Source: an uncultured Prevotellaceae bacterium
GTDB lineage: Bacteria > Bacteroidota > Bacteroidia > Bacteroidales > Bacteroidaceae
Assembly (NCBI GenBank): GCA_900319225.1
Contig: ONNV01000010.1
Span: 62,001 to 126,000 of the forward strand
Direction of reading: 5' to 3'
DNA: 64,000 nt
Positions 1 through 8,807 of the stretch are shown piece by piece. Numbering within the stretch: the stretch's first letter is position 1; the number at the start of each line of letters is the position of its first letter. Position numbers and translations under genes: made by a program. Below the pieces are notes generated by a model. That model worked only from the letters and a program-made list of their open reading frames with translations, was not told the DNA's origin and did no database searches.

Positions 1-288
1 AAGCTGGTCACAGATGGCCACACGGCGTCCGGCACGTATCAGTTTGGGCAGATATGCATCAAGTGCATGATGTGGGAATCCCGCCATCTCAAGGGCAGCG
101 GCCCCATTCTTTCCGTTATTACGGCGTGTAAGTGTAATACCCAGTATCTGACTTGCCTCAACGGCATCCTGGGCATATGTCTCATAGAAGTCTCCGCAGC
201 GGAACAGCAATACGGCATCAGGATGTTTCTCCTTGAGGCTGTAGAACTGCCTCATCATCGGGGTATCTTCAGACTTGGTCTGTGCCAT
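1..288 (-). CDS. mutS: DNA mismatch repair protein MutS, N-terminal part (runs off window)
   Basis: Only the first 96 codons are present, read from an ATG at 286-288 towards base 1. The translation opens [20 protein letters not shown] and continues with [10 protein letters not shown] and a segment ending [16 protein letters not shown]. This is the MutS domain I mismatch-recognition region: TPMM-QFY, the MGDFYE-like motif and the [10 protein letters not shown] block are family hallmarks. MutS binds mismatched DNA as a dimer and starts repair with MutL. The start lies 14 bases beyond the stop of the glutamate symporter on the same strand, so the two are probably co-transcribed. The ATPase domain is outside the window. 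Confidence 0.93.
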   Translation of the reverse strand, partial: MAQTKSEDTPMMRQFYSLKEKHPDAVLLFRCGDFYETYAQDAVEASQILGITLTRRNNGKNGAAALEMAGFPHHALDAYLPKLIRAGRRVAICDQL

Positions 289-302
289 CTTGAGCGCTCC
301 TG

Positions 303-1718
303 TTATTTACGTTTGCGGAAAAGGAAAAGGGTTGCCATTATGAACAGTACCACAAGGATGCCAAGTGTAATCATTGTGGCGTTCAGGCTCTTGGGGGCAA
401 ATCCCAGCAGCAGGAGCACGGGGAATCCCATTGCCATGGCAGGTATGTTCTGCAGCACCAGGTTGTTGGCGGCAGGAGTCTCATAACGGGGATCTATCTC
501 ACGCAACAGGATCATACCGTTACTGGCGGTACCGGTAAGCATTCCGAACATGGAGAAGAAACCCTCATATCCGTAACCGGGATAGATGCGCAGTGACACC
601 CATCTCACGTAGAAGAATGTCACAATGGCGCCAAGTACGCATACAATGGTCAGAGGCAGCCAGATTGACTTGAGGTTCTCAAAGCTGATGGCAGCGGTAC
701 CGGCCACAATCATGACGTCAAAACAGATACCGCTCACACGGTTCAGAAGGAACTCATTAAGGTACTCTCTGCTCATCCAGCCACTCTTGCGCAGACGGCG
801 TATCACGATCTTGACAAGTGAACCGAACAGGATGCCCCAGAAGAAATTGAATCCGTAAACCAGCGGTTTGAGTGTCTTTTCACCAAAGTTGCCCAGATCC
901 AGACCGCCTATGAATGACATAAGCAGATAGACAAGGAAATAGGTAAGCAGCACGATGGCCACCACGATAGTGAGTTTGTCAACTGACTCGGAGTGAGGCA
1001 GGTCATCCTTCTGCTCATAATCCTTGAGGGTATGCTTTGACTCGGCCGCATTCTCATGAATGGAGAGTTTCTTGCGGTTATTGAGTATGTTCATGTATAT
1101 GACACCCACCACACTACCAACCAGGAATCCGATGGTAGCGATGGAGAGTCCAAAGTCTATTCCGTGAAAGTTTATCCCCTGATCGGCAGCACCAAGCTGA
1201 TAGATGGTACCAAAGTTGAGTGCCTGGCCGGGACCCTGTCCGTAACCCATGGGAACCAGCAGACCGCTGGAGTAGAAGATGTCACGTCCGAATTCGGGGT
1301 TTCTCCACCATAGGAACATAGGTATGGTAACCAACAGGCCTATGATACCCTGAACCATGTATGTGGCTATGGTAAGGGTACCGGTATCTATCACAGTGCG
1401 GGTGTTGGCGCGGTCAGTCTCCTTTGACTGGCGCAGGGACATGGCTATGAATCCCAAGGCAAGCGCATGGTAAGTGACGGTCTCCATGAACCTCTTGTCT
1501 ATGATGTTGCTGAAAGCGGGCCACAGTTTGAGCAGCAGGATTATCAGACCACCCAGCAGTGCTGTAGGTATGAGACTGCGACGCAACAGGGTAACCTTAC
1601 GCCTCAACACGTTGCCGGCCAGAACAGCCAGTGCTACTATGAAAACCTGGATAAGAGTAGCCCAAACCTCAGGTGCAGCGAACGACGTCACTGCTATACC
1701 GTTTGCAGAAAGTATCAT
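303..1718 (-). CDS. gltS: Sodium/glutamate symporter, GltS family
   Basis: Integral inner-membrane protein of 471 residues with about ten or more hydrophobic segments, matching the GltS sodium:glutamate symporter family, which imports glutamate with Na+. Recognisable features are the glycine-rich segment around [14 protein letters not shown], the [17 protein letters not shown] region and the [15 protein letters not shown] motif near the C-terminal half. It is longer than the usual roughly 400 residues because of a charged hydrophilic stretch of about 35 residues near position 220. It precedes mutS on the same strand by 14 bases. A -7 box (TATCTTTG on the minus strand) lies about 27 bases upstream of the ATG. 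Substrate is inferred from the family. Confidence 0.85.
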   Translation of the reverse strand: MILSANGIAVTSFAAPEVWATLIQVFIVALAVLAGNVLRRKVTLLRRSLIPTALLGGLIILLLKLWPAFSNIIDKRFMETVTYHALALGFIAMSLRQSKETDRANTRTVIDTGTLTIATYMVQGIIGLLVTIPMFLWWRNPEFGRDIFYSSGLLVPMGYGQGPGQALNFGTIYQLGAADQGINFHGIDFGLSIATIGFLVGSVVGVIYMNILNNRKKLSIHENAAESKHTLKDYEQKDDLPHSESVDKLTIVVAIVLLTYFLVYLLMSFIGGLDLGNFGEKTLKPLVYGFNFFWGILFGSLVKIVIRRLRKSGWMSREYLNEFLLNRVSGICFDVMIVAGTAAISFENLKSIWLPLTIVCVLGAIVTFFYVRWVSLRIYPGYGYEGFFSMFGMLTGTASNGMILLREIDPRYETPAANNLVLQNIPAMAMGFPVLLLLGFAPKSLNATMITLGILVVLFIMATLFLFRKRK

Positions 1719-1744
1719 TTCACTATCTTTTCTTTACAGAAAGT

Positions 1745-1752
1745 CAAAGATA
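1745..1752 (-). promoter_or_regulatory. Bacteroidetes -7 promoter box for gltS
   Basis: The minus strand reads TATCTTTG, an exact match to the TAnnTTTG -7 consensus of the Bacteroidetes primary sigma factor. It lies 27 bases upstream of the gltS start. No clear TTTG -33 element is seen at the expected 19-21 base spacing. Confidence 0.5.
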
Positions 1753-1885
1753 GTTCATTTATTTCAGATTTACGGAATTATCACGGTTTTGATATGTTGA
1801 CCGTCATAGAATTGATACTAAAGCTATGATTATCCCATTTTAATGCTATATTCGCAAAGTAACCTGATTCTAACAGTACTGACTT

Positions 1886-3325
1886 ATGATGCATATTTAT
1901 GAAGAGGCTTCACGATGCCTGTTGTGTGACAACGCTCCCTGCACCAAGGCATGCAGTAACGGCGATCCAGCAAGGGCAATACGTGCCATTAGGTTTGACA
2001 ATGCCGGCAGCGCATTAAGATGGGTAACCCGATGCTCCGATGCGGATCTGGAGCGTGCTGAGCAGGCCTGCATTCACTATGACAGGCCCATACGAATCCG
2101 CGAGTTGCTGTCTAACTGCGGACCGCAAAGTAAAGCAGAGACCATGCCCTCACTAGCTATTGAGTTTTGCGGCATCAAATGTGAGAATCCGTTCTTTCTG
2201 GCCTCATCGGCCGTATGTACCAACTATGAGATGGTGGCAAAAGCTTTGGAGGCGGGCTGGGGCGGCGTCTTCTACAAGACCATCTGCAAGCAGGATATCC
2301 GTGAGGTATCACCCCGTTTTGATGCAGTCAAGGACGGCACGGAGATGATAGGGTTCCGCAACATGGAACAGCTCTCGGAGAATCCCCATGAAGTGGATTT
2401 TGAGATACTGAACCGACTCAAGAAGAAATACCCCCACAAGGTGATAATCGCCTCCATCATGGGACAGTATGAGGAGGAATGGGGCGAGCTGGCACTTATG
2501 GCACAGAACGCTGGCTGTGATGCAGTTGAACTCAATTTCTCCTGCCCTCAGATGAGGCTTGCCGGATTGGGAAGCGATGTAGGACAGGACCCCGAGCTTG
2601 TAACATTCTACACCGCATACGTAAAGCAGGCTGTCAACATTCCCGTCATCCCCAAGATGACACCCAACATCACGCAGATAAACCAGCCTGCCATAGGAGC
2701 CTATTTTGCCGGGGCCGATGCCATATCGGCCATAAACACCATCAAGAGCATAACCATGTCGCCTCTTGCCCAGGTTAACGGAAAACAGACCATATCCGGA
2801 TACTCCGGCCGTGCAGTCAAGCCTATTGCACTGCGTTTTATACAGGAGATGGCAGCCAACCCTATCATGCGTAAAGTGCAGTATAGCGGCATAGGCGGTA
2901 TAGAGACCTGGCGTGATGCCCTGGAGTTCATCCAACTGGGCTGCCGCAGTGTTCAGGTATGCACTGCCGTGATGCAGTATGGCTACCGCATAATCGATGA
3001 CCTGATTCTGGGTATGCAGACCTACATGGCGGAACGCGGTATAGACAGTCTGGATAAACTGGTTGGCGAGCAACTGCCTGCATTTGTCCTGCCCTCCGGC
3101 CTGGACCGCGACACTCTGGTCTATCCCAAGATTGACCGTGAAAAGTGCATAGGCTGCGGACGCTGCTACATATCCTGCAGCGACGGCGGTCATCAGGCTA
3201 TCAGCTTTAATGCCGACACCCGTCAGCCCCAGATAACAGGAACCAAATGCGTAGGCTGCCACCTGTGCCGCCTGGTCTGCCCCACCGGTGCAATCGGTGT
3301 TGCCAAGCGCATAAACAAGAAATGA
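1886..3325 (+). CDS. Dihydropyrimidine dehydrogenase-like protein (PreA type) with N-terminal iron-sulfur segment
   Basis: A 479-residue iron-sulfur flavoprotein. Residues 11-23 form a CxxCx4CxxxC motif (CLLCDNAPCTKAC), as in the N-terminal cluster domain of eukaryotic dihydropyrimidine dehydrogenase and the GltD family. Residues about 90-400 are a dihydroorotate-dehydrogenase-like FMN barrel with the catalytic-type segment NFSCPQMR. Two C-terminal [4Fe-4S] motifs follow, CIGCGRCYISC near 421 and CVGCHLCRLVCP near 455. The family reduces uracil/thymine to the 5,6-dihydro forms. No PreT-like FAD/NAD(P)H subunit lies beside it, so the electron donor is unknown. Two in-frame ATGs open the gene (1886 and 1889). 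A near-consensus -7 box, TATATTCG, lies at 1847-1854. Divergent from gltS. Confidence 0.82.
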   Translation: MMHIYEEASRCLLCDNAPCTKACSNGDPARAIRAIRFDNAGSALRWVTRCSDADLERAEQACIHYDRPIRIRELLSNCGPQSKAETMPSLAIEFCGIKCENPFFLASSAVCTNYEMVAKALEAGWGGVFYKTICKQDIREVSPRFDAVKDGTEMIGFRNMEQLSENPHEVDFEILNRLKKKYPHKVIIASIMGQYEEEWGELALMAQNAGCDAVELNFSCPQMRLAGLGSDVGQDPELVTFYTAYVKQAVNIPVIPKMTPNITQINQPAIGAYFAGADAISAINTIKSITMSPLAQVNGKQTISGYSGRAVKPIALRFIQEMAANPIMRKVQYSGIGGIETWRDALEFIQLGCRSVQVCTAVMQYGYRIIDDLILGMQTYMAERGIDSLDKLVGEQLPAFVLPSGLDRDTLVYPKIDREKCIGCGRCYISCSDGGHQAISFNADTRQPQITGTKCVGCHLCRLVCPTGAIGVAKRINKK

Positions 3326-3355
3326 TGGAAACTGAGAGAAAAGATTAACATTTAT

Positions 3356-3386
3356 TTTGATTTCTGAAATTATTTGCATTCCTTTG
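3356..3386 (+). promoter_or_regulatory. Promoter (-33 TTTG / -7 TTCCTTTG) for the 3426 gene
   Basis: TTTG at 3356-3359 and TTCCTTTG at 3379-3386 are separated by 19 bases, the spacing of Bacteroidetes primary promoters. The -7 box has one mismatch to TAnnTTTG. It would give a leader of about 30 bases before the ATG at 3426. Confidence 0.45.
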
Positions 3387-3425
3387 TTGTCAGGGACTAT
3401 ATACTGACAATCAAATAATTGCCTT

Positions 3426-5720
3426 ATGAAAAGAATTAAATTGTTTTTGGCTGCATTAATGGTAGCATTGATGGCGCAGGGCTCAGCCAGTGCCGCTACG
3501 GTAACGGTTGCCTTCACTTATGCTGGAGACACAATCTCTCAATGGGACGATACGCCAAGTTTCGGTATTTATCTAAAAGGATATGAATTAGCCTTTCAAG
3601 ATTACCCCTACGATGGAAAATGGGTGTACCAACTGGATGTTAATGACATGTATGTAGGACAATCCGTCTCATACACATCATCCTTAGGACATAAAGGAAA
3701 AATAACCATTGCAGACGGACTGAAAATCAGTCTTGAGTGCAAGAAACTTAATGTCACTACAAAAAACAGTCAGGATTATCCTATGTCCTGGCAGGAAGTC
3801 TACATCTATGATGAGGACAATAAAGATTTCCGCCTTTCAACTAACTATGAAGGCAAGGATTCCATATATCTGAACAGCGGAAACTACTCATATCGGTGGC
3901 GTGAGGAGTATGGCAGTTTCAGCCTTACAGATGACTATGAACTGAACCTTAAGGAAAAGGGTGGGCAACAACCCTCATCATCAGTACGACTGTACATCAA
4001 ATCAAGATATGGAGATTTTCCCTATGAAGACTATAACAAGTCTGCTTCGTTATATGAAGCCGGCAATGACGACGATAATTACAGTTGGATGGGTATTAAC
4101 GGCTCAACTGATGTAGAACCCGGATCCTACTACATAAAAGACGGCATCGGCATCAAGACTGATCCGTTTGTAGTTACCAAAGATACTACCATATGGTTTG
4201 ATTATCACAAAGTGACCTTCAATTCCAAGACCGGAAACAATCCTAATAAATCACAGGATATTGAGATCTATACAAATCCGGATGATTATAACAATGAGCG
4301 TGTTACTACAAATGCCAACGGATCCGGAACGATATACCTGCTGGCTGGCCAATACTGCTACAATACAGCCGGAATAACCGGAACCTTTACTGTAGGCAAT
4401 GAGGATCAGACCGTAAACATCAGTACAAGCAAGGTTGTAATCACACTTAACTGTGATGATCCGGATCTGCTTGGCAAACAGTCATTCTACTGGACCGACG
4501 GAGAGAATTTTTCCCACAGTGCACAACCCCTGGACGGAAAGATTATTTGTTATGGAGCACCCGGCAAGTATAAACTGATCATAAACAACATTTGCTCTGA
4601 GGAGATTGAGATGCAGGAGGGTGAAAACGCCAAGACAATACAACTGTACAGCCTGCAGTTCACATCCAATCAGACATCGGGAGGCAAGATGAGTGTTGAA
4701 ATCAGTGATGATTTGGATGTATCATTCGGAAGGAAAGTTCTTCTTACCGCAGGAACATATGATTACAGGGTCAACTACGCATCAGAAAGAACAGAGTTTG
4801 AATTGAGCCAGAACAAGGAGATAGCTCTCAATTTCTGCAAGCTTACCATTACCGCCACCGATAATGAAGGACCTGTTGAAGACGAATGGATTGGTATTGC
4901 CGGAAGATACTATAGAACCAATGACAAGGGACAGGTTACAGAGACACTTCCTTATGGAGAATACAAGATTACATGCTCAGACAGCGATGAGGACAAGCAG
5001 GTAACTCTTTCAACTGCCGAGAGTTCAGTGGACCTTACCATCAGACCGTATGTCGTATTCAGCATGACATATAAGGGACGTCCTATGTATGATGTCCTGG
5101 ACGCTTACGGTACTGAAACCGGTGACTTTGAAATCATAGTTGAGAACGGTATAGCAAAATCACGACTTATACCGGGTAAGGCATATGAAATTGAGGATTA
5201 TTACGGTACCACAACCATTACCGCCGGCTGCGCCGTAGATTTGGGCGTATTGCAGGTAACTACAGATGGTATGGGCATAGCATTCCCCATGGAGAACTGG
5301 GAGGCTGTAAGTGAATATGACGTAATTGTAGGTTCAACCGTACGACTCACCGCTATTCCCGTAAGCGGCGAAACATTCAATTGCTGGGATATTAACGGCG
5401 TCACCTACCAGAACGGAATGATAGACGTTACCATACCTGCTTCAGTTACAAAAGCCAAGGCCGTTTTCGGTGGCGGTTCACAGACTCAGATCCGTCAGAG
5501 CAGTGTCAATACATCATTCCAGTTTGATGACAACTACATCTATCTGCCATCGGCCGTTCAGGGTGAAGCCAGCATCTACGCTGCAGACGGCAAACTGACA
5601 AAGAATCTGGGCATATTGGGTGACAAGATAGGTATTGCCGACCTGCCCGAAGGAAACTACATCATCGTACTGAGTTGCGGAGATGAGCCCACCCAGGTAG
5701 CAAGATTCAACAAGAAATAA
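3426..5720 (+). CDS. Large secreted protein with a probable T9SS-type C-terminal sorting domain
   Basis: A 764-residue protein of no recognised enzymatic family. Residues 1-23 are a classic signal peptide ending ASA. The body is rich in Tyr, Asp, Gly and Ser and looks like a chain of beta-sandwich modules: the pattern of a YxY strand followed by LxAGxYxYR recurs (near residues 155, 325, 445 and 510), suggesting degenerate repeats. Residues about 690-764 resemble a type IX secretion type A sorting domain: an ...IYAADGKLTKNL strand, then LPEGNYIIVLS and a terminal basic ARFNKK. It stands alone with its own promoter. Base composition is AT-richer than neighbouring housekeeping genes. Export and surface display are inferred; the function is unknown. 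Confidence 0.7.
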   Translation: MKRIKLFLAALMVALMAQGSASAATVTVAFTYAGDTISQWDDTPSFGIYLKGYELAFQDYPYDGKWVYQLDVNDMYVGQSVSYTSSLGHKGKITIADGLKISLECKKLNVTTKNSQDYPMSWQEVYIYDEDNKDFRLSTNYEGKDSIYLNSGNYSYRWREEYGSFSLTDDYELNLKEKGGQQPSSSVRLYIKSRYGDFPYEDYNKSASLYEAGNDDDNYSWMGINGSTDVEPGSYYIKDGIGIKTDPFVVTKDTTIWFDYHKVTFNSKTGNNPNKSQDIEIYTNPDDYNNERVTTNANGSGTIYLLAGQYCYNTAGITGTFTVGNEDQTVNISTSKVVITLNCDDPDLLGKQSFYWTDGENFSHSAQPLDGKIICYGAPGKYKLIINNICSEEIEMQEGENAKTIQLYSLQFTSNQTSGGKMSVEISDDLDVSFGRKVLLTAGTYDYRVNYASERTEFELSQNKEIALNFCKLTITATDNEGPVEDEWIGIAGRYYRTNDKGQVTETLPYGEYKITCSDSDEDKQVTLSTAESSVDLTIRPYVVFSMTYKGRPMYDVLDAYGTETGDFEIIVENGIAKSRLIPGKAYEIEDYYGTTTITAGCAVDLGVLQVTTDGMGIAFPMENWEAVSEYDVIVGSTVRLTAIPVSGETFNCWDINGVTYQNGMIDVTIPASVTKAKAVFGGGSQTQIRQSSVNTSFQFDDNYIYLPSAVQGEASIYAADGKLTKNLGILGDKIGIADLPEGNYIIVLSCGDEPTQVARFNKK

Positions 5721-5744
5721 AACTGATCGGGAATATTAAAGATT

Positions 5745-5772
5745 GGGGTTGGCGGAAATACCGTCAACCCCA
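5745..5772. terminator. Hairpin between convergent genes, weak terminator
   Basis: GGGGTTG-G-CGG pairs with CCG-T-CAACCCC around an AAATA loop. It lies between the secreted-protein stop (5720) and the stop of the minus-strand HEAT-like gene (5778). No long T run follows, so activity is uncertain. Confidence 0.45.
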
Positions 5773-5777
5773 TCTGT

Positions 5778-6302
5778 TTACTTGAGTTTGCCACTCAGTA
5801 TCCTGCTGCGGACACAATTGACTGCCGGTTTGTAATACTCCGGCTCCATGGATTCAAGCGTCGTCTTGAACTCGGCCAGAAGCTCCGGATAGAACTTGCA
5901 CATGCGGTATGCCAGCTTCATGCTGATGGACTGGATGCCTGGCAGTTCGTCAACATCGGCCATATGCTCCAGACAGAAATCCAGGAAATCCGTGCGCAAA
6001 TCATCCTCTTTCATCTCCAGCCGCTCAATGATATTGAGTGAAAGCCTACGGACCGATGACCAAGGCGTCTTCAGAGCCAGCTCTATCAGCTCATTCAGCA
6101 TAACCTGCAACTGGGAAAGCTCCTTATCAGTAGCCTTGGTCAACACCCAGAAAGCATTCCGCACCACCCGCTCCTCATCACCAAGCATGAACTGACGGGT
6201 AAAGCCCAGGAAATCACCTGACTGCTTTACCTCCCTGTAAACGGCTTGCGCATCAAGCTCGCCTTTCACTGCCCTCAACATTTCATCAGTCAACGCCGCC
6301 AT
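5778..6302 (-). CDS. Conserved hypothetical protein, all-helical, HEAT-repeat-like
   Basis: A 174-residue soluble protein without signal peptide or membrane segment. It is predicted almost entirely helical, with regularly spaced amphipathic helices and the pattern VVRNAFWVLTKATDKE, typical of HEAT/ARM-like solenoids and DNA-alkylation-repair-like helical repeats. No catalytic motif is recognised. Its start overlaps the stop of the upstream GNAT/zinc-ribbon gene by 13 bases (6290-6302), so the two are translated as one operon. The function is not known; HEAT-like folds usually serve binding. Confidence 0.7.
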   Translation of the reverse strand: MAALTDEMLRAVKGELDAQAVYREVKQSGDFLGFTRQFMLGDEERVVRNAFWVLTKATDKELSQLQVMLNELIELALKTPWSSVRRLSLNIIERLEMKEDDLRTDFLDFCLEHMADVDELPGIQSISMKLAYRMCKFYPELLAEFKTTLESMEPEYYKPAVNCVRSRILSGKLK

Positions 6303-7171
6303 CTTCTAAGCATCGGGAAGAAACCGTACATCATCTGCTTGTACTCATCCCTGGTCATTGGCTTGGGCATGTTCTTACTTATCTCATCCACAAACTGGGC
6401 ACAGTGTTCTATCATCTGGTCCATTGTCATGTCCTGAAGAAAACGCCCATCCTTATAGCAATACTTGCAGTAGTCAAAGTTGGTGCTGCCGTCTGCATTG
6501 GTGCCGCAATCCTCCACACGGGTAAGCGGCATTCCGCAACTCTGACAGAACTGCGGAAGTTGTCCCTCACGGAAAGCCTTCACCTTCTTGGGGAACGTTG
6601 CATCATATGCCTCAAACGCATCGGGATTAGCATCGGCCACAAAGTAACCCTGCGGAGGGCAATAGGTTGCCTCAATACCACCAAGCCAGCCGGGAATAAG
6701 CTCCTGAGCCAGGAAATACGGCACCTCTGCATCCTTTGGCTCCGAATGGTAATGAATGCCCAGCCTGCTTGCCAGCCCGAATCCCGCATGCTTGTAGAAA
6801 TCAATGTTTCCCTCCATGCAAAGGAAGCCCACACCCATCTGACGCGCCTTATCCAGAGTATAATTCAACAGCTTAAGTCCATAACCCTTACGCTTGTAAT
6901 CCGGATGAATGCTAATAGGTCCGAAAGTCCAGGAAGGTTTGTGTGTGCCATCGGCCAACAACAGCTCCGCCTTGGAGAACATCACGTGACCTATAATCCT
7001 TCCGTCCTCCTCCATCACATAGTCCAACTCCGGAATAAAGTCAGGATTGTTCCTATACTGACTAAGTACATAATGCTCCAAACATCCCGGCTTATATACA
7101 TTCCAAAACGCCTCACGGGTAAGTTCCTCCACCACCCTGTAATCCTCCGGCCGCTCAAGTCTTATATTCAT
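6290..7171 (-). CDS. GNAT acetyltransferase fused to a C-terminal zinc ribbon
   Basis: A 293-residue two-domain protein. Residues 1-150 are a GNAT N-acetyltransferase fold, with the acetyl-CoA pyrophosphate-binding loop in ISIHPDYKRKGYGLKLLN and the downstream GFLCMEGNIDFYKHAGFG strand. Residues about 205-290 hold a zinc ribbon: FCQSCGMPL, then FDYCKYCYKDGRF, i.e. two CxxC pairs, as in the putative zinc-ribbon domain common in Bacteroidales. The acceptor substrate is unknown. The gene overlaps the following HEAT-like gene by 13 bases. Upstream lies the 83-base repeat array, so the promoter must be squeezed into 7172-7230 or lie within or beyond the repeats. Confidence 0.85.
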   Translation of the reverse strand: MNIRLERPEDYRVVEELTREAFWNVYKPGCLEHYVLSQYRNNPDFIPELDYVMEEDGRIIGHVMFSKAELLLADGTHKPSWTFGPISIHPDYKRKGYGLKLLNYTLDKARQMGVGFLCMEGNIDFYKHAGFGLASRLGIHYHSEPKDAEVPYFLAQELIPGWLGGIEATYCPPQGYFVADANPDAFEAYDATFPKKVKAFREGQLPQFCQSCGMPLTRVEDCGTNADGSTNFDYCKYCYKDGRFLQDMTMDQMIEHCAQFVDEISKNMPKPMTRDEYKQMMYGFFPMLRRWRR

Positions 7172-7230
7172 AACTGTCTATATTTATCCACAAAAATACA
7201 TAAAATCCGCTGTTTTTCTCCTCCCCCCAC

Positions 7231-7673
7231 ACCTTAGGGAACTGTAACGCACATAGAGCCATTTTCTTCCCTAAGGTAAGCAGGAAATACGCTATCTCGC
7301 GGGCTACCCCCGCACCTTAGGGAACTGTTCTTCCCTAAGGTAAGCAGGAAATACGCTATCTCGCGGGCTACCCCCACACCTTAGGGAGTCACAACGCACG
7401 TAGAGCCATTTTCTTCCCTAAGGTAAGCAGGAAATACGCTATCTCGCGGGCTACCCCCGCACCTTAGGGAGTCACAACGCACGTAGAAACGATTTCATCC
7501 CTAAGGTGAGCAGGAAATACGCTATCTCGCGGGCTACCCCCGCACCTTAGGGAGTCACAACGCACGTAGAGCCATTTTCTTCCCTAAGGTAAGCAGGAAA
7601 TTCGCCAGAACCTGCGTTACCCCCTGACCTTAGGGAAACAGCACGCAGGTACGGCCTATTCTCTCCCTAAGGT
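7231..7673. repeat. Tandem array of six inverted-repeat units, 83-base period
   Basis: Six copies of a hairpin whose arms are ACCTTAGGGA and TCCCTAAGGT (10-base perfect complement) start at 7231, 7314, 7378, 7461, 7544 and 7627. Units 1, 3, 4 and 5 are 83 bases; unit 2 is 64 because its loop is cut from 27 to 8 bases; unit 6 keeps only the hairpin. The region between hairpins in units 1-4 is nearly identical and carries a second small hairpin (GCGGG/CCCGC). Unit 5 has a diverged linker and unit 6 a diverged loop. No protein-coding frame is convincing across it. Confidence 0.9.
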
Positions 7674-7798
7674 GAGTTGAAACGATGCAAAACGCGCTCG
7701 GCCCGAAGGAACGCTTTGACTTTCCCCCTCTGGGCCGTCAAGCTAAACCTTCACCAAGCGAAGCGACTGAAAGAAATACCCCTTTGCGTCACGTCACC
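7674..7798. other. Short gene-free segment after the repeat array
   Basis: About 125 bases between the last repeat hairpin and the stop of the DUF3795 gene. It contains a short + frame that starts within the array but has no ribosome-binding site or recognisable product. No terminator or RNA gene is seen. Confidence 0.5.
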
Positions 7799-8131
7799 TT
7801 ACAATTTGAGATTTGATAACGCTTCCTTATTGTTTGATGTAATCATGGCAAGCTTGGAGCAGTTTTCCATATCGCTGCAGTCACCGCAGGTATCATAACC
7901 TTTAGCCCGGGCGCACTTGCGTATAGGACAGAGTGAATCGCAGAACGGAGTCTTAGCCCCTTCAACACGACATCCCGTGCAATTTATCATCTCAGGAGTA
8001 ATCTCAACCTTATTTAGTTCTGACCACTCCCGAGCCACTTTCCTGCGCAATTCATCGTCATCATTAACGGTAGCCAACCGGGCCTGACACCCCTCACAAT
8101 CCAATCCGCAAAAAGCAATAAACTGTTTCAT
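7799..8131 (-). CDS. DUF3795 family cysteine-rich protein
   Basis: A 110-residue cytoplasmic protein rich in cysteine, with the family opening FCGLDCEGCQARLAT and later clusters CTGCRVEG, CDSLCPIRKCA and CGDCSDMENC. The DUF3795 family has this cysteine pattern and is thought to bind metal, probably zinc or an iron-sulfur cluster; the function is unknown. Its ATG overlaps the stop of the upstream lipoprotein gene by four bases (ATGA at 8131-8128), showing translational coupling. Confidence 0.85.
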   Translation of the reverse strand: MKQFIAFCGLDCEGCQARLATVNDDDELRRKVAREWSELNKVEITPEMINCTGCRVEGAKTPFCDSLCPIRKCARAKGYDTCGDCSDMENCSKLAMITSNNKEALSNLKL

Positions 8132-8721
8132 TTGCCGTATTTTTGGTAATAAGCCTCAACACGTTTCTTGAATTCGGGAATAAATGTCCTATAAAATTCA
8201 TATGATTCCAACGCCTCAAGCAGTTCACCCGATTCACACTTGGCACGCTGTTCCTTTATGTAATCAATGCATTCTGCCTTCTTGTTGTCAAAATCATCCA
8301 GCAGCCACTTGCCATCCACTAGTTTCATGACTATCCCGTATTCCCGGGCTTGTTCCTCAGGTTCAACATATTCGGATAAATCATCCTTAATCCGAACAGT
8401 AATAACGGCATGAGCTTCTTCCTTGGATTTAAGGGTAACGGACTTAACGGCATACAGAGGTTTCCCGCCACCGTTTCCGGTTACAAAATACAACAGCCAC
8501 TCACCATATCCAGGTCCGTCAAAATCAATATCCGGAGCATCCCAAGCCTCGGAAAGAGTCTTGAAAAATTCCGGAGTCATGAAATCTTCGGCCTCAGGTT
8601 TAAGAACATGGTCAGGAATATAATTGCATAATTCCAATGCCCTCTCTTTTAACTCCTTTTCCTGCCTGCTGCATGAAACCGCCGCAAGTATAAAACACAA
8701 ACAAATGAGAATTCGTTTCAT
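8128..8721 (-). CDS. Small lipoprotein of unknown function
   Basis: A 197-residue protein starting MKRILICLCFILAAVSCSRQ: a lipoprotein signal with lipobox AVSC, so it is probably anchored to the inner or outer membrane by Cys17. The mature part is charged and helical at both ends with a central beta region (TVRIKDDL, YGIVMKLVDGKWLLDDFD), resembling small DUF4878/NTF2-like lipoproteins. That resemblance is only an impression. A longer reading frame extends upstream to 8904, but it lacks a start context and would run into the structured element at 8808, so the start at 8721 is chosen. A near-consensus -7 box (TATATTCG, minus strand) lies at 8742-8749. Coupled by ATGA overlap to the DUF3795 gene. 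Confidence 0.72.
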   Translation of the reverse strand: MKRILICLCFILAAVSCSRQEKELKERALELCNYIPDHVLKPEAEDFMTPEFFKTLSEAWDAPDIDFDGPGYGEWLLYFVTGNGGGKPLYAVKSVTLKSKEEAHAVITVRIKDDLSEYVEPEEQAREYGIVMKLVDGKWLLDDFDNKKAECIDYIKEQRAKCESGELLEALESYEFYRTFIPEFKKRVEAYYQKYGK

Positions 8722-8807
8722 AATCACTATTTTAATCCATGCGAATATAGTGCTTTTACCCCAATAAGTAACAACCAAACCAACAGATTCTCCCCACAGT
8801 TGCAGGA

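Noticed and set aside
2309-3517. 402-codon minus-strand frame antisense to the PreA-type gene
   Set aside because: It mirrors the conserved + strand gene, lacks a coherent domain or ribosome-binding site, and contains low-complexity residues typical of antisense shadows.
6983-6988. CACGTG core as a second parS site (also at 33572 and 44276)
   Set aside because: None has the TGTT and AACA flanks at the required spacing.
7231-7673. CRISPR array
   Set aside because: The repeated part is longer than the variable part, units are 83 bases with near-identical linkers, the core is a palindrome with variable loop, and no cas genes are present.
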